From the NCBI GenBank assembly GCA_026989095.1, contig JALSKA010000013.1:1-32890 (forward strand): a stretch of DNA of 32,890 bases, given 5' to 3'. This stretch comes from Ardenticatenaceae bacterium (GTDB lineage: Bacteria > Chloroflexota > Anaerolineae > Ardenticatenales > Ardenticatenaceae). A program made the translations under genes and the position numbers. Below the pieces are notes generated by a model, which worked only from the letters and a program-made list of their open reading frames with translations, was not told where the DNA came from and ran no database searches. Positions 24,320 to 30,806 of this stretch are shown here, in pieces (position 1 is the first letter of the stretch; each line of letters opens with the position of its first letter).

Positions 24320-24937
24320 CTAGGCGGCCGGTTTCTGGTCGGGACAGTCGAGGCGCAGGTCAGTGATGGCCAGGGGGCGCTCCATCAGCAGGCAGTAGTG
24401 GGGGGCCTCCCGGGCAGGAAAGCGGTCGAGCTGAAAGAAACGGCACGTCAGGCACATGCGCGCCACGGTGATGAGGCCCGCCCTCTGCAGGGAGGCGATC
24501 AGCTCCATGAGCGCCAGCATGAGCTCACGGCGCCTTTCCGGCGGCAGGGCGTCCACGTGGGCCTTGAGGGCATTCGCCCACCCGGCGAGGCGTTCGGCCA
24601 ACGCCCGGCCTGCCGGGGTGAGCTGGAGCAGGGAGACCCGCTGGTCGGCGGGGAAGGGGCGTTTGGTCACGAAGCCTTTGGCCACCAGCGCAGCCACCGC
24701 GTCGCTGACTGTGGGCTGGGTCACTTGAAACTCGCGCGCCAGGTGACCGACGCGACAGCGGCTTGGGTCGTGAACGAGGAGGTAGATGAGCACCCGCACT
24801 TGAATGGGGCTCAAGCCGTGGGCTTTGGCCTCGTTCCACACCAAGTGCCGGAAGAGGTGGACCAACCGCTCCAAGGCGGCCACCACTTTGGCGCCAACGT
24901 CCTGGTGTTGGGTCTCCGGGTGAAAGACAGAGTCCAT
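24320..24937 (-). CDS. MarR-type winged-helix regulator with C-terminal four-Cys motif
   Basis: A 205-residue regulator. Residues about 10-150 are a MarR fold: HGLSPIQVRVLIYLL, then the recognition region VTQPTVSDAVAALVAKGFV and the wing PFPADQRVSLLQLTPAGRAL. After the dimer helices a distinctive tail carries Cys162 and Cys165 (MCLTCRFF), Cys182 (HYCLL) and Cys198 (LRLDCPD), spaced C-x2-C-x16-C-x15-C, suited to an Fe-S cluster or zinc. It lies directly downstream of a protoglobin gene whose promoter has a perfect palindrome. The ATG at 24937 gives a normal MarR N-terminus but has no good ribosome site; a GTG at 25003 (227 residues) with GGGAGG 12 bases upstream is the alternative. Confidence 0.88.
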   Translation of the reverse strand: MDSVFHPETQHQDVGAKVVAALERLVHLFRHLVWNEAKAHGLSPIQVRVLIYLLVHDPSRCRVGHLAREFQVTQPTVSDAVAALVAKGFVTKRPFPADQRVSLLQLTPAGRALAERLAGWANALKAHVDALPPERRRELMLALMELIASLQRAGLITVARMCLTCRFFQLDRFPAREAPHYCLLMERPLAITDLRLDCPDQKPAA

Positions 24938-24970
24938 GATGGTGTGATCGGTTCCGGTGAAATTCCGGTC

Positions 24971-24994
24971 GGGGATGCCCACACGGGCATCCCC
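24971..24994. repeat. Perfect inverted repeat between protoglobin and MarR genes
   Basis: GGGGATGCCC (24971-24980) and GGGCATCCCC (24985-24994) form a 10-bp stem with a four-base loop. No T-run follows on either strand. It could attenuate or protect the transcript between the two genes, or be a DNA-level operator. It would be coding if the regulator starts at 25003. Confidence 0.7.
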
Positions 24995-25051
24995 GCTCTT
25001 CACCCCGCACCGGCGCCTCCCAAGGACGTTGGCGGGGCGGCCGACACCGGG

Positions 25052-25642
25052 TCACCACTCCCCGTCCCCAGCGTAGGGCAGGCTCCACAGGGCCACTTGC
25101 ATGACGACTGACTTGAACCACGCCTGGTGCATCTTCTCCACGTCGTCGGCGCTGTGGCCCTTCTTCTCGAGGAAGGGGCGAATGGTGGCCGTGATCGGGT
25201 AGATGAAGGCGATTAGGTACCGGAGCGGTATGTGAGGCGCCGAGTCCACCCGATCAGTTTGGTTCTTCTTGGTCCGGTGATGGCGCAGGCCGATCTCGTG
25301 CTGGTAATTGAGCCAGTCCCGGTCGTAGGGCCGGCGACAGGTGTCCAGAATCCACTGGCCAAAGCGCCGGCGCACGGCTTCCAAGTACTCGGGAATGGGC
25401 TGGCCCGTTGGGTCGGCAAAGTAGGCCACAAGGTGCGGGTGGGAGCCGACGAAATTGTACCACAGGTCGAGCACCTCTTCAACCTGATCGGCCAACACCT
25501 CGCCGGCCATGCGCAAGTAGCGCACGTCCTCGTCGGTGAAGAGCACGGTGCTCTTCAGGCGCGCGAAGTCCTCGTCGCTCACCGGAGACGAGACGACTTC
25601 CGAGCTGCCATACGTGTAGCCGGGAATGCTCTGCCCGCTCAT
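25052..25642 (-). CDS. Protoglobin
   Basis: A 196-residue single-domain protoglobin (PF11563). From memory the sequence tracks Methanosarcina acetivorans Pgb over its whole length: IPGYTYG at the start, AGEVLADQVEEVLDLWYNFVG, RRFGQWILDT, EIGLRHHRTKKNQTD and AFIYPITATIRPFL. The proximal haem ligand is His121, equivalent to archaeal His120. Protoglobins bind O2, CO and NO in a buried haem; as a stand-alone domain it would be a sensor, scavenger or nitric-oxide-handling protein. The ATG at 25642 follows GAGGAGG. It has a strong promoter with an overlapping palindrome and is followed by a MarR-type gene. Confidence 0.95.
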   Translation of the reverse strand: MSGQSIPGYTYGSSEVVSSPVSDEDFARLKSTVLFTDEDVRYLRMAGEVLADQVEEVLDLWYNFVGSHPHLVAYFADPTGQPIPEYLEAVRRRFGQWILDTCRRPYDRDWLNYQHEIGLRHHRTKKNQTDRVDSAPHIPLRYLIAFIYPITATIRPFLEKKGHSADDVEKMHQAWFKSVVMQVALWSLPYAGDGEW

Positions 25643-25697
25643 CGTCGCCCTCCTCACGGGGTTGGCGAATTGATCCTCCCGACCGGCCGCGGCCAAT

Positions 25698-25716
25698 TAT
25701 ATAGGAATCCTATATA
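25698..25716. promoter_or_regulatory. Palindromic operator TATATAGGAATCCTATATA
   Basis: Perfect 9-1-9 inverted repeat (TATATAGGA, centre A, TCCTATATA). It begins two bases after the -10 box of the protoglobin promoter, so it covers the expected transcription start. The size and symmetry suit a MarR-type dimer, and the neighbouring MarR-like protein is the obvious candidate. I saw no second copy in the window. Confidence 0.7.
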
Positions 25717-25717
25717 T

Positions 25718-25746
25718 ATTGTAGCACACCATGCCGTCCGTGTCAA
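25718..25746 (-). promoter_or_regulatory. Strong promoter for the protoglobin gene
   Basis: On the minus strand TTGACA (25746-25741), exactly 17 bases, TACAAT (25723-25718). One of the best promoters in the window, with the palindrome 25698-25716 at its start site. Confidence 0.75.
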
Positions 25747-25767
25747 CTCCACAATGACCGGGACCAT

Positions 25768-25796
25768 TTGGAAGGCCTGAGTGGAGAGGATACAAT
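25768..25796 (+). promoter_or_regulatory. Promoter for the Clp1-like kinase gene
   Basis: TTGGAA at 25768-25773, 17 bases, TACAAT at 25791-25796, divergent from the protoglobin promoter. The leader to the kinase start is about 65-100 bases. Confidence 0.5.
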
Positions 25797-25865
25797 ACAC
25801 ATGACACATGGCCGACCGATCCACGTCATAGGCCGACGGACGTTCAGGGGACGAGCGAGCTCAGC

Positions 25866-26867
25866 TTGGCGTCGGAGGGCGGTATCGGGAGCGGGAAGGC
25901 AGTGTCCTCAAGGATCGAGGTGCCGGACGACTGGCTGGCGCGCCTGCCGGACGAGCCACCGCGGGGGCTGGTTATGCTCGTGGGCGCGCCGGACAGCGGC
26001 AAGACAACTCTGGCCCGCTACTTGTGGGAGCGCTTCGCGCCGCTCGTGGAGACGGCGGCTTGGCTGGACGCGGACATTGGGCAGAGCACCTTGGGGCCGC
26101 CGACGACAATGACCCTCGTACTCGCCCGGGCGGCGGCGGAACCGGTGTATCCGCCCAAGGGAACGCGCCGGCGCTATTTCGTGGGCAACACCTCCCCGCG
26201 CGGCCACATGTTGAGCGTGGTGGTGGGCGTTGTGCGCTTGGCCCGCTTGGCCCTGCGACGGCGGGCCCACTTCGTCCTGGTGGACACGACCGGGCTCGTC
26301 GCCCCGGAGCGGGGCGGCGTGGCGCTCAAGCAGGCCAAGATCGAGCTGCTGCGCCCCCGTTGGGTGGTCGCTCTCCAACGCGAGGCCGAACTGGAGCCCA
26401 TCCTGGCCCCGTGGGCAGATCACCCCACCATTCGCGTTGTGCGCCTGCCCGTCGCCCCGTCCGCAGTGCCCAAGCCACCGGAACGCCGGCGGGCTCACCG
26501 GCGCGAGCAGTTTCGCCGCTACTTCGCCCGCGCCGGCCGGCTCGTGTTGCCCTTGGACCGCCTCCCTGTGGTGGGCCAGGGGCGAATCGAGCCGGGCCTG
26601 TTGGTTGGGCTCCAGGACCGGGATGGGTTCACGTGGGCTTTGGGCGTGGTCGAGGAGGTGACGTCGGCCTCCGGCCACTTGGTGGTGCGGACACCCATGC
26701 GCGACGCCGCCCCTGTGCGGGCCCTGCGCTTGGGACGGCTCCACTTGACGCCGGACTTCGAGGAGCGCTTTCCCCTCCGGCGCCCCACGAGGTTGGAGGA
26801 AGGGGGCGATCGCGGCGGTGCGGGGGAGGAAGGCTCTACGGGCGAAACGAGTGGAGACGACAAATAG
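25866..26867 (+). CDS. Clp1/Grc3-like polynucleotide 5'-kinase
   Basis: A 333-residue P-loop protein of the Clp1/Grc3 (PF16575) type. Walker A is GAPDSGKTT (40-48), followed by the family's DADIGQST (68-75), PRGH (111-114) and VDTTGLVAPERGGVALKQAKIELLRP. Eukaryotic and archaeal members phosphorylate 5'-hydroxyl RNA ends in tRNA splicing or rRNA processing; bacterial homologues are little studied. The C-terminal beta-rich part (about 230-310) resembles the extra domain of Clp1. The start is uncertain: TTG at 25866 lacks a clear ribosome site and GTG at 25902 is a good alternative. The last 32 bases overlap the 3' end of ruvC on the other strand. Confidence 0.85.
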   Translation: MASEGGIGSGKAVSSRIEVPDDWLARLPDEPPRGLVMLVGAPDSGKTTLARYLWERFAPLVETAAWLDADIGQSTLGPPTTMTLVLARAAAEPVYPPKGTRRRYFVGNTSPRGHMLSVVVGVVRLARLALRRRAHFVLVDTTGLVAPERGGVALKQAKIELLRPRWVVALQREAELEPILAPWADHPTIRVVRLPVAPSAVPKPPERRRAHRREQFRRYFARAGRLVLPLDRLPVVGQGRIEPGLLVGLQDRDGFTWALGVVEEVTSASGHLVVRTPMRDAAPVRALRLGRLHLTPDFEERFPLRRPTRLEEGGDRGGAGEEGSTGETSGDDK

Positions 26868-27312
26868 CCACGGCCAGCGCGTCGGCGGCGTCGTCTGGGC
26901 GGGGGATTTCGTCCAAGTGGAGGAGCCGGCGCACCATCTCCTGTACCTGGCGCTTGCTGGCGCTGCCATATCCCGTGGTGGCCAGCTTGACTTCCACCGG
27001 CGTGAACTCCTCCACCGGCAGCCCGGCTTGGGCCGCGGCTAAGAGGACCACGCCACGCGCGTGGCCAACGGCCAAGGCTGTGGTGACGTTCTTGCGGAAG
27101 AAGAGCTTTTCCACGGCCACCACTTGGGGCGCGTGGCGCTGCAGCAGGGCCGTCATCTCCGCGTGAATGGTGAGCAGCCGCTCCGGCAGGGGCGTGTGGG
27201 CCGGCGTGCGGATCGTCCCGTAAGCCACCAGCCGGAGCTCCCGGTCGTCCCCCTGCACCACGCCCCAGCCCGTGATGGCCGTGCCCGGGTCAACGCCCAA
27301 CACCGTGGTCAC
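26836..27312 (-). CDS. ruvC: Crossover junction endodeoxyribonuclease RuvC
   Basis: A 158-residue Holliday-junction resolvase of normal length. The acidic catalytic residues are visible: Asp8 in LGVDPGT, Glu68 in VAVEKLFF, and Asp141 and Asp144 in PDDAADALAVA. The dimeric enzyme cuts four-way junctions in the cytosol together with RuvAB. The GTG at 27312 overlaps the yebC stop as GTGA, so translation is coupled. The yebC-ruvC order is common in bacteria, but ruvA and ruvB do not follow; a convergent kinase gene occupies the downstream position. Confidence 0.95.
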   Translation of the reverse strand: MTTVLGVDPGTAITGWGVVQGDDRELRLVAYGTIRTPAHTPLPERLLTIHAEMTALLQRHAPQVVAVEKLFFRKNVTTALAVGHARGVVLLAAAQAGLPVEEFTPVEVKLATTGYGSASKRQVQEMVRRLLHLDEIPRPDDAADALAVAICRLHSFRP

Positions 27313-28058
27313 GCGGCCAATTGCTCCAGCACCTCGTCGCTGAACCGCACGTTCGTGTACACGGCCTGCACGTCGTCCAAGTCCTCCAGGGCCTCGATCA
27401 GCTTGGCCACCGAGAGCTGCGTCTCCCGGTCGAGGTCGAGGTAGGTCTTGGGAATCATCTTGAGTTCGGCCGACTCGATGTGGACCTGCTGGGCGTCCAG
27501 TGCTTCCCTGACCTTCTGCAAGTCGGCCCGCCCGGTGACGACTTCGAGGTAGTTGTTGTCCTCGTCCACGTCCTCGGCGCCGGCGTCGATGGCCTGGAGC
27601 ATGAGTTCCTCGGCATCTTGGCCGTTCAAGGGGATGAGAATGATCCCCTTCTCCTCGAACTGCCAGGCCACGGACCCCCCTTCGCCCAAGGAACCACCGT
27701 GCTTGCGCAAGGTGGAACGCACCTCGCCGACAGCACGGTTGCGGTTGTCGGTGAGGCACTTGATCATGAGGGCGGCACCACCAGGGCCGTATCCCTCGTA
27801 CCAGACTTCTTCCAGGGCCTCGCCCTGGAGCTCGCCTGTGCCCCGTTTGATGGCCCGCTCGATGTTCTCCTTGGGCATGTTGGCCTGCTTGGCCTTCTCC
27901 AGCACCATGCGGAGGGTGAAGTTGACGCTTGGATCTCCCCCGCCCAAGCGGGCCGCCGTCTCGATCTCGCGGGCGAGCTTGGTGAAGAGCTTGCCTTTCT
28001 TGGCGTCCACAGCCGCCTTGCGGTGTTTGATGTTTGCCCACTTGGAGTGTCCGGCCAT
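27309..28058 (-). CDS. yebC: YebC/TACO1-family protein
   Basis: A 249-residue protein starting MAGHSKWANIKHRK, the universal opening of the YebC/PmpR/TACO1 family, with PKENIERAIKRGTGE, YEGYGPGGAALMI and NRNRAVGEVRSTLRKHGGSL. Members act as transcription regulators (PmpR) or, as shown for TACO1 and recently for bacterial homologues, help ribosomes translate proline-rich stretches. The length is normal. AAGGAGAG precedes the ATG. It is coupled to ruvC by a four-base overlap. Confidence 0.97.
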   Translation of the reverse strand: MAGHSKWANIKHRKAAVDAKKGKLFTKLAREIETAARLGGGDPSVNFTLRMVLEKAKQANMPKENIERAIKRGTGELQGEALEEVWYEGYGPGGAALMIKCLTDNRNRAVGEVRSTLRKHGGSLGEGGSVAWQFEEKGIILIPLNGQDAEELMLQAIDAGAEDVDEDNNYLEVVTGRADLQKVREALDAQQVHIESAELKMIPKTYLDLDRETQLSVAKLIEALEDLDDVQAVYTNVRFSDEVLEQLAA

Positions 28059-28091
28059 ACGCCCCTCTCCTTCCCTATTTCAACACCTCGT

Positions 28092-28135
28092 GAAGAGCCG
28101 ACTTTCCTCATTCTTTCGCCGGTGGAGGGCTCTTC
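28092..28135 (-). repeat. Inverted repeat in the yebC leader
   Basis: GAAGAGCC (28092-28099) is matched by GGCTCTTC (28128-28135) around a 28-base loop, between the BON-protein stop and the yebC start. There is no T-run, so it is not a standard terminator. It could be a leader hairpin. Confidence 0.4.
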
Positions 28136-28169
28136 CTCCCGTGTCAGGCCGAGCCGAATTCGGACGAGC

Positions 28170-29879
28170 TCACTTGAGCGCGGCCTGGGCCTCGGCGATG
28201 ATCTCCTCGGGGTTGGGCCCCTCGCCTTTCTTGAAGGCGCTCTTGGCCTTGGCGAAGGCCTTGAAGTCCTCGGGGGCCCACTGCTCCTTGGGCTTGAGGG
28301 CCCAAGCGGGGTACTTCTCCAACAGCTCGGGGGGAATGTCGCCCGCGGGGGCCTGGGTCTCTTGGGCGCCCTGGGGAGCCGGGGCCGAGGCCAGGGCGTC
28401 CTCCTTGGCTTTCTCCAGGGCAGCCTGGGCTTGAGCCACTATTTCGTTGGGGTCCGGCCCCTGGCCCTTCTTGAAGGCGCTCTTGGCCTTGGCGAAGGCC
28501 TTAAATTCGTCGGCACTCCACTCGTCCTTGGGCTTGAGGGCCCACGTGGGGTATTGGGCGGCCAGCCGCTCGACGATGGCTTGGAGCTCTTGGGCCGAAA
28601 GCTCCCGCCGGCGGGTGACCATGGCGTCGCCAGCGCCCTCGACGGCCTCGCCCCGTTTGGCCTTCTCCAGGGCTTCTTGGGCGGCCTGGAGGATCTCCAC
28701 CACGGGCTTCCCCGTGCCCCTCAGCTCGGCCACTTTGGCCTCGGCTGCCTCGCGGAAGTCGTCGGCCGTCCAGAGCCGGCGCGGCTTGAGGGCCCAATCG
28801 GGGAACTGGGCGCGCAGGGCCATGAGGGCGGCCCGGCGCGGGTCTTGGACGGCCTCGGCGCTCTCCTGGGCCGAGGCTTGGCGGGCGGCGCCCAAGGCCT
28901 CCTGGAGCTTGGCCTGGGCTTGGGCCTGCACCTCCTTGGGGTCGGGGCCTTGGCCCTTCTTGAAGGCGCTCTTGGCCTTGGCGAAGGCCTTGAAGTCGTC
29001 AGGGGCCCACTGCTCCTTGGGCTTGAGGGCCCACTCGGGGAACTCCTGCTTGAGCTGGGCCAACACCTCGTCGGGAATCTCGTCCGGCGTTGCCGGCGTG
29101 GCCTGTGCGGGAGCTGTCTGGGCCGCCGGTGCCGGCCCCACGTCGAAGCCGAACAGGTCGTCCTCGCCCTCCTCCTCGGGCGGGGCAGCCGTCGCCGCGG
29201 CGCTCTCGCGGAGAATGCGGCCGGCCTCTTCGATCTCCTTGGGATCAGGCCCCTCGCCCCGCTTGAAGGCCATCTTGGCACGGGCGCGGGCCTTGAAGTC
29301 CTCGGGGGTCCACTCCTCCTTGGGCTTGAGGGCCCAAGCGGGCAAGTCGTCGGCGGTGACGGGCCGGCCGCCGACCATCGCCTGTTGAGGGCCGCCGGCG
29401 CCGGCCTTTCCGCCCTTGCGCCGCTTCTTGGGGGCCAACACGCGCTCGATCCAGGCGGGGTTGACGTCCATGTAATCGTGAACGTCCAGCACTCCCGGCA
29501 CCTGGAGCGCAATGCGCCGGATCTCCTCGCGGGCGCTCTCGCAGGGCACGGGGCCGCGCAGCATCACGTGCCCCTTGATGGCGCGCACTTGGACGGGGAG
29601 GGGAGCCAGCCACCCGCCGTCGGCTTCTTCCAGGGCCTCGGCCACGGCCACTTCCAGGGCCGAGTCGGAGATGAGCCGGTTCTCCACCTGCCGGACGCCG
29701 GGCACTCGGCCGGCCAGCTCTTCGGCGGCGAATTTCATGTTCTCCGTGCGCACGTATCCGCGCAACACGATCGAACCGTTGCTCACCTCCACGTGAATGG
29801 CCGTCTCGCCGGTCCGAATGGGGTCGTAGGCCAAAAGTGTTCGCTCGACAGCTTGGCGCACCGCTTCCACGTTGACCAT
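28170..29879 (-). CDS. BON-domain protein with five 37-residue WALKP repeats
   Basis: A 569-residue protein. Residues about 1-72 and 73-140 are two BON domains (e.g. EVSNGSIVLRGYVRTEN ... AGRVPGVRQVENRL, and AIKGHVMLRGPVPCES ... LQVPGVLDVHDY), a small alpha/beta fold that binds phospholipid or other hydrophobic ligands. A basic KKRRKGGK stretch at about 151-158 follows. Then five units of exactly 37 residues start at Pro180, Pro281, Pro360, Pro444 and Pro524: P-x-WALKP-[KR]-x-x-W-x-x-[DE]-[DE]-F-K, a lysine-rich helix, then G-x-[GP]-x-P-x-x-[EV]-[IV]. The linkers are Ala/Pro/Glu-rich. There is no signal peptide, so it is probably cytosolic or membrane-peripheral. The ATG at 29879 follows AAGGAGG by ten bases. 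The repeat unit is not one I recognise. Confidence 0.88.
   Translation of the reverse strand: MVNVEAVRQAVERTLLAYDPIRTGETAIHVEVSNGSIVLRGYVRTENMKFAAEELAGRVPGVRQVENRLISDSALEVAVAEALEEADGGWLAPLPVQVRAIKGHVMLRGPVPCESAREEIRRIALQVPGVLDVHDYMDVNPAWIERVLAPKKRRKGGKAGAGGPQQAMVGGRPVTADDLPAWALKPKEEWTPEDFKARARAKMAFKRGEGPDPKEIEEAGRILRESAAATAAPPEEEGEDDLFGFDVGPAPAAQTAPAQATPATPDEIPDEVLAQLKQEFPEWALKPKEQWAPDDFKAFAKAKSAFKKGQGPDPKEVQAQAQAKLQEALGAARQASAQESAEAVQDPRRAALMALRAQFPDWALKPRRLWTADDFREAAEAKVAELRGTGKPVVEILQAAQEALEKAKRGEAVEGAGDAMVTRRRELSAQELQAIVERLAAQYPTWALKPKDEWSADEFKAFAKAKSAFKKGQGPDPNEIVAQAQAALEKAKEDALASAPAPQGAQETQAPAGDIPPELLEKYPAWALKPKEQWAPEDFKAFAKAKSAFKKGEGPNPEEIIAEAQAALK
28200..29342 (-). repeat. Five 111-bp coding repeats (WALKP units)
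   Basis: Copies at 28200-28310, 28440-28550, 28692-28802, 28929-29039 and 29232-29342, each 37 codons. Copies 2, 4 and 5 (protein order) are nearly identical at DNA level across the block encoding FKAFAKAKSAFKKG, while copy 3 is diverged. This suggests recent duplication or gene conversion. Spacers are unlike one another. Confidence 0.85.
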
Positions 29880-29963
29880 CGTTCCCGAGCCTCCTTCGCG
29901 TTCGCCGGTCAAAGATGAGGGACTCTACGGCGTGTGTGCATATAAGGAACAAAGGGCAACCAG

Positions 29964-29992
29964 AGCATACCATTGAGTGCTTCCCCGGTCAA
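29964..29992 (-). promoter_or_regulatory. Promoter for the BON-repeat gene
   Basis: On the minus strand TTGACC (29992-29987), 17 bases, TATGCT (29969-29964), about 85 bases before the start at 29879. The 374-base gap 29880-30253 holds only this promoter and the divergent lrp-type promoter; I see no RNA gene or further ORF. Confidence 0.45.
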
Positions 29993-30154
29993 GTGGGCGA
30001 GATCTCGGCCGCGTTGCGCCCGCGCGCCCAAGTTCCGAGTTTGCGTCTGGTTTCGCTGAAAGTTCACCACACGATTTCCATAACTTCTCCTGGGAGGGAT
30101 GAGTAGGGAGTGTTGGCGGCCAATCTTCGCAAGAATTCCCTAAAAGGAAAATTA

Positions 30155-30163
30155 TGGTAGAAT
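30155..30163 (+). promoter_or_regulatory. Extended -10 promoter for the Lrp/AsnC gene
   Basis: TGG immediately followed by TAGAAT (30155-30163) is an extended -10 element. No good -35 box is present, as is common for this class. It lies about 90 bases before the ATG at 30254, in a locally A+T-rich stretch. Confidence 0.5.
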
Positions 30164-30253
30164 AGAGACAGGCCGACACCGGTGGCCGGGGAAGGACCTA
30201 ACTTTTCACCGGAAGAACAACCTACTCAAAATCAGTATAAGAGAGGTGCTCCT

Positions 30254-30733
30254 ATGCCACGAAGGATACTTTCCCGACTGGATGATCGCGACCGACGCAT
30301 TCTCTCCATCCTGCAGGAGGACGGCCGGCTCACGTGGGCCACGCTGGCGCGCCGCATGGGCATGTCGGCGCCGGCGATCCTGGCGCGGGTGCGCCGTCTG
30401 GAGGAAGGGGGATACATTCGCAAGTACGTCGCCCTTCTCGACCGCCACAAGGTGGGCAAGAATGCCGTCTGTTATGTGACCGTTTCGTTGAACCGCCACG
30501 ACCCAAGTACGTTGGAGCAGTTTGAGGCCCAGGTGCACGAGTGGCCCGAGGTGCTGGAGTGCGCCCGCATTACCGGTGACGGCGATTATTTGCTCAAAGT
30601 CGTGGCCAAAGACGCCCAGGAGTTGGAGAATTTCCTGGCCGAAAAGCTGGGCAATGCCCCGGCCGTGGACCAAGTGCGCACCACCTTTGTGTTGCGCGAG
30701 GTCAAATACGAGACGGCCCTTTCGATGGAGTAA
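30254..30733 (+). CDS. Lrp/AsnC-family transcriptional regulator
   Basis: A 159-residue regulator of normal Lrp length. The N-terminal HTH is LDDRDRRILSILQEDGRLTWATLARRMGMSAPAILARVRRLEEGGYI with the typical YVALLD linker; the C-terminal RAM domain has VTVSLNRH, EVLECARITGDGDYLLKVVAKD and VRTTFVLREVKYE. Lrp proteins form octameric ring-like assemblies that sense amino acids and control metabolism; GDGDYLL is the effector loop region. The ATG at 30254 has AGAGGTG six bases upstream. The target genes are not evident; it is convergent with thrS and divergent from the BON gene. Confidence 0.94.
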   Translation: MPRRILSRLDDRDRRILSILQEDGRLTWATLARRMGMSAPAILARVRRLEEGGYIRKYVALLDRHKVGKNAVCYVTVSLNRHDPSTLEQFEAQVHEWPEVLECARITGDGDYLLKVVAKDAQELENFLAEKLGNAPAVDQVRTTFVLREVKYETALSME

Positions 30734-30759
30734 GCCGAACTCGGCAACGGGCGGGAGTG

Positions 30760-30803
30760 CGCCTCCCGGGACTAGGCACCAGGGGGTGGCGTCCCGGGAG
30801 GCG
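30760..30803. terminator. Bidirectional terminator between lrp-type gene and thrS
   Basis: A perfect 13-bp stem CGCCTCCCGGGAC (30760-30772) / GTCCCGGGAGGCG (30791-30803) around an 18-base loop that contains a smaller CACC/GGTG hairpin. It sits between the two convergent stop codons (30733 and 30807). T-runs are poor on both sides, so efficiency is uncertain. Confidence 0.6.
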
Positions 30804-30806
30804 TGC

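Noticed and set aside
28200-29342. Regularly spaced repeats considered as a CRISPR array
   Set aside because: Units are 111 bp, in frame, coding and of unequal spacing; they belong to a protein repeat.
27321-29918. Very long open frame (about 865 codons) on the plus strand across yebC and the BON gene
   Set aside because: It is the antisense shadow of two well-supported genes in high-G+C DNA; it has low-complexity Leu/Gly/Val composition and no ribosome site or recognisable domain.
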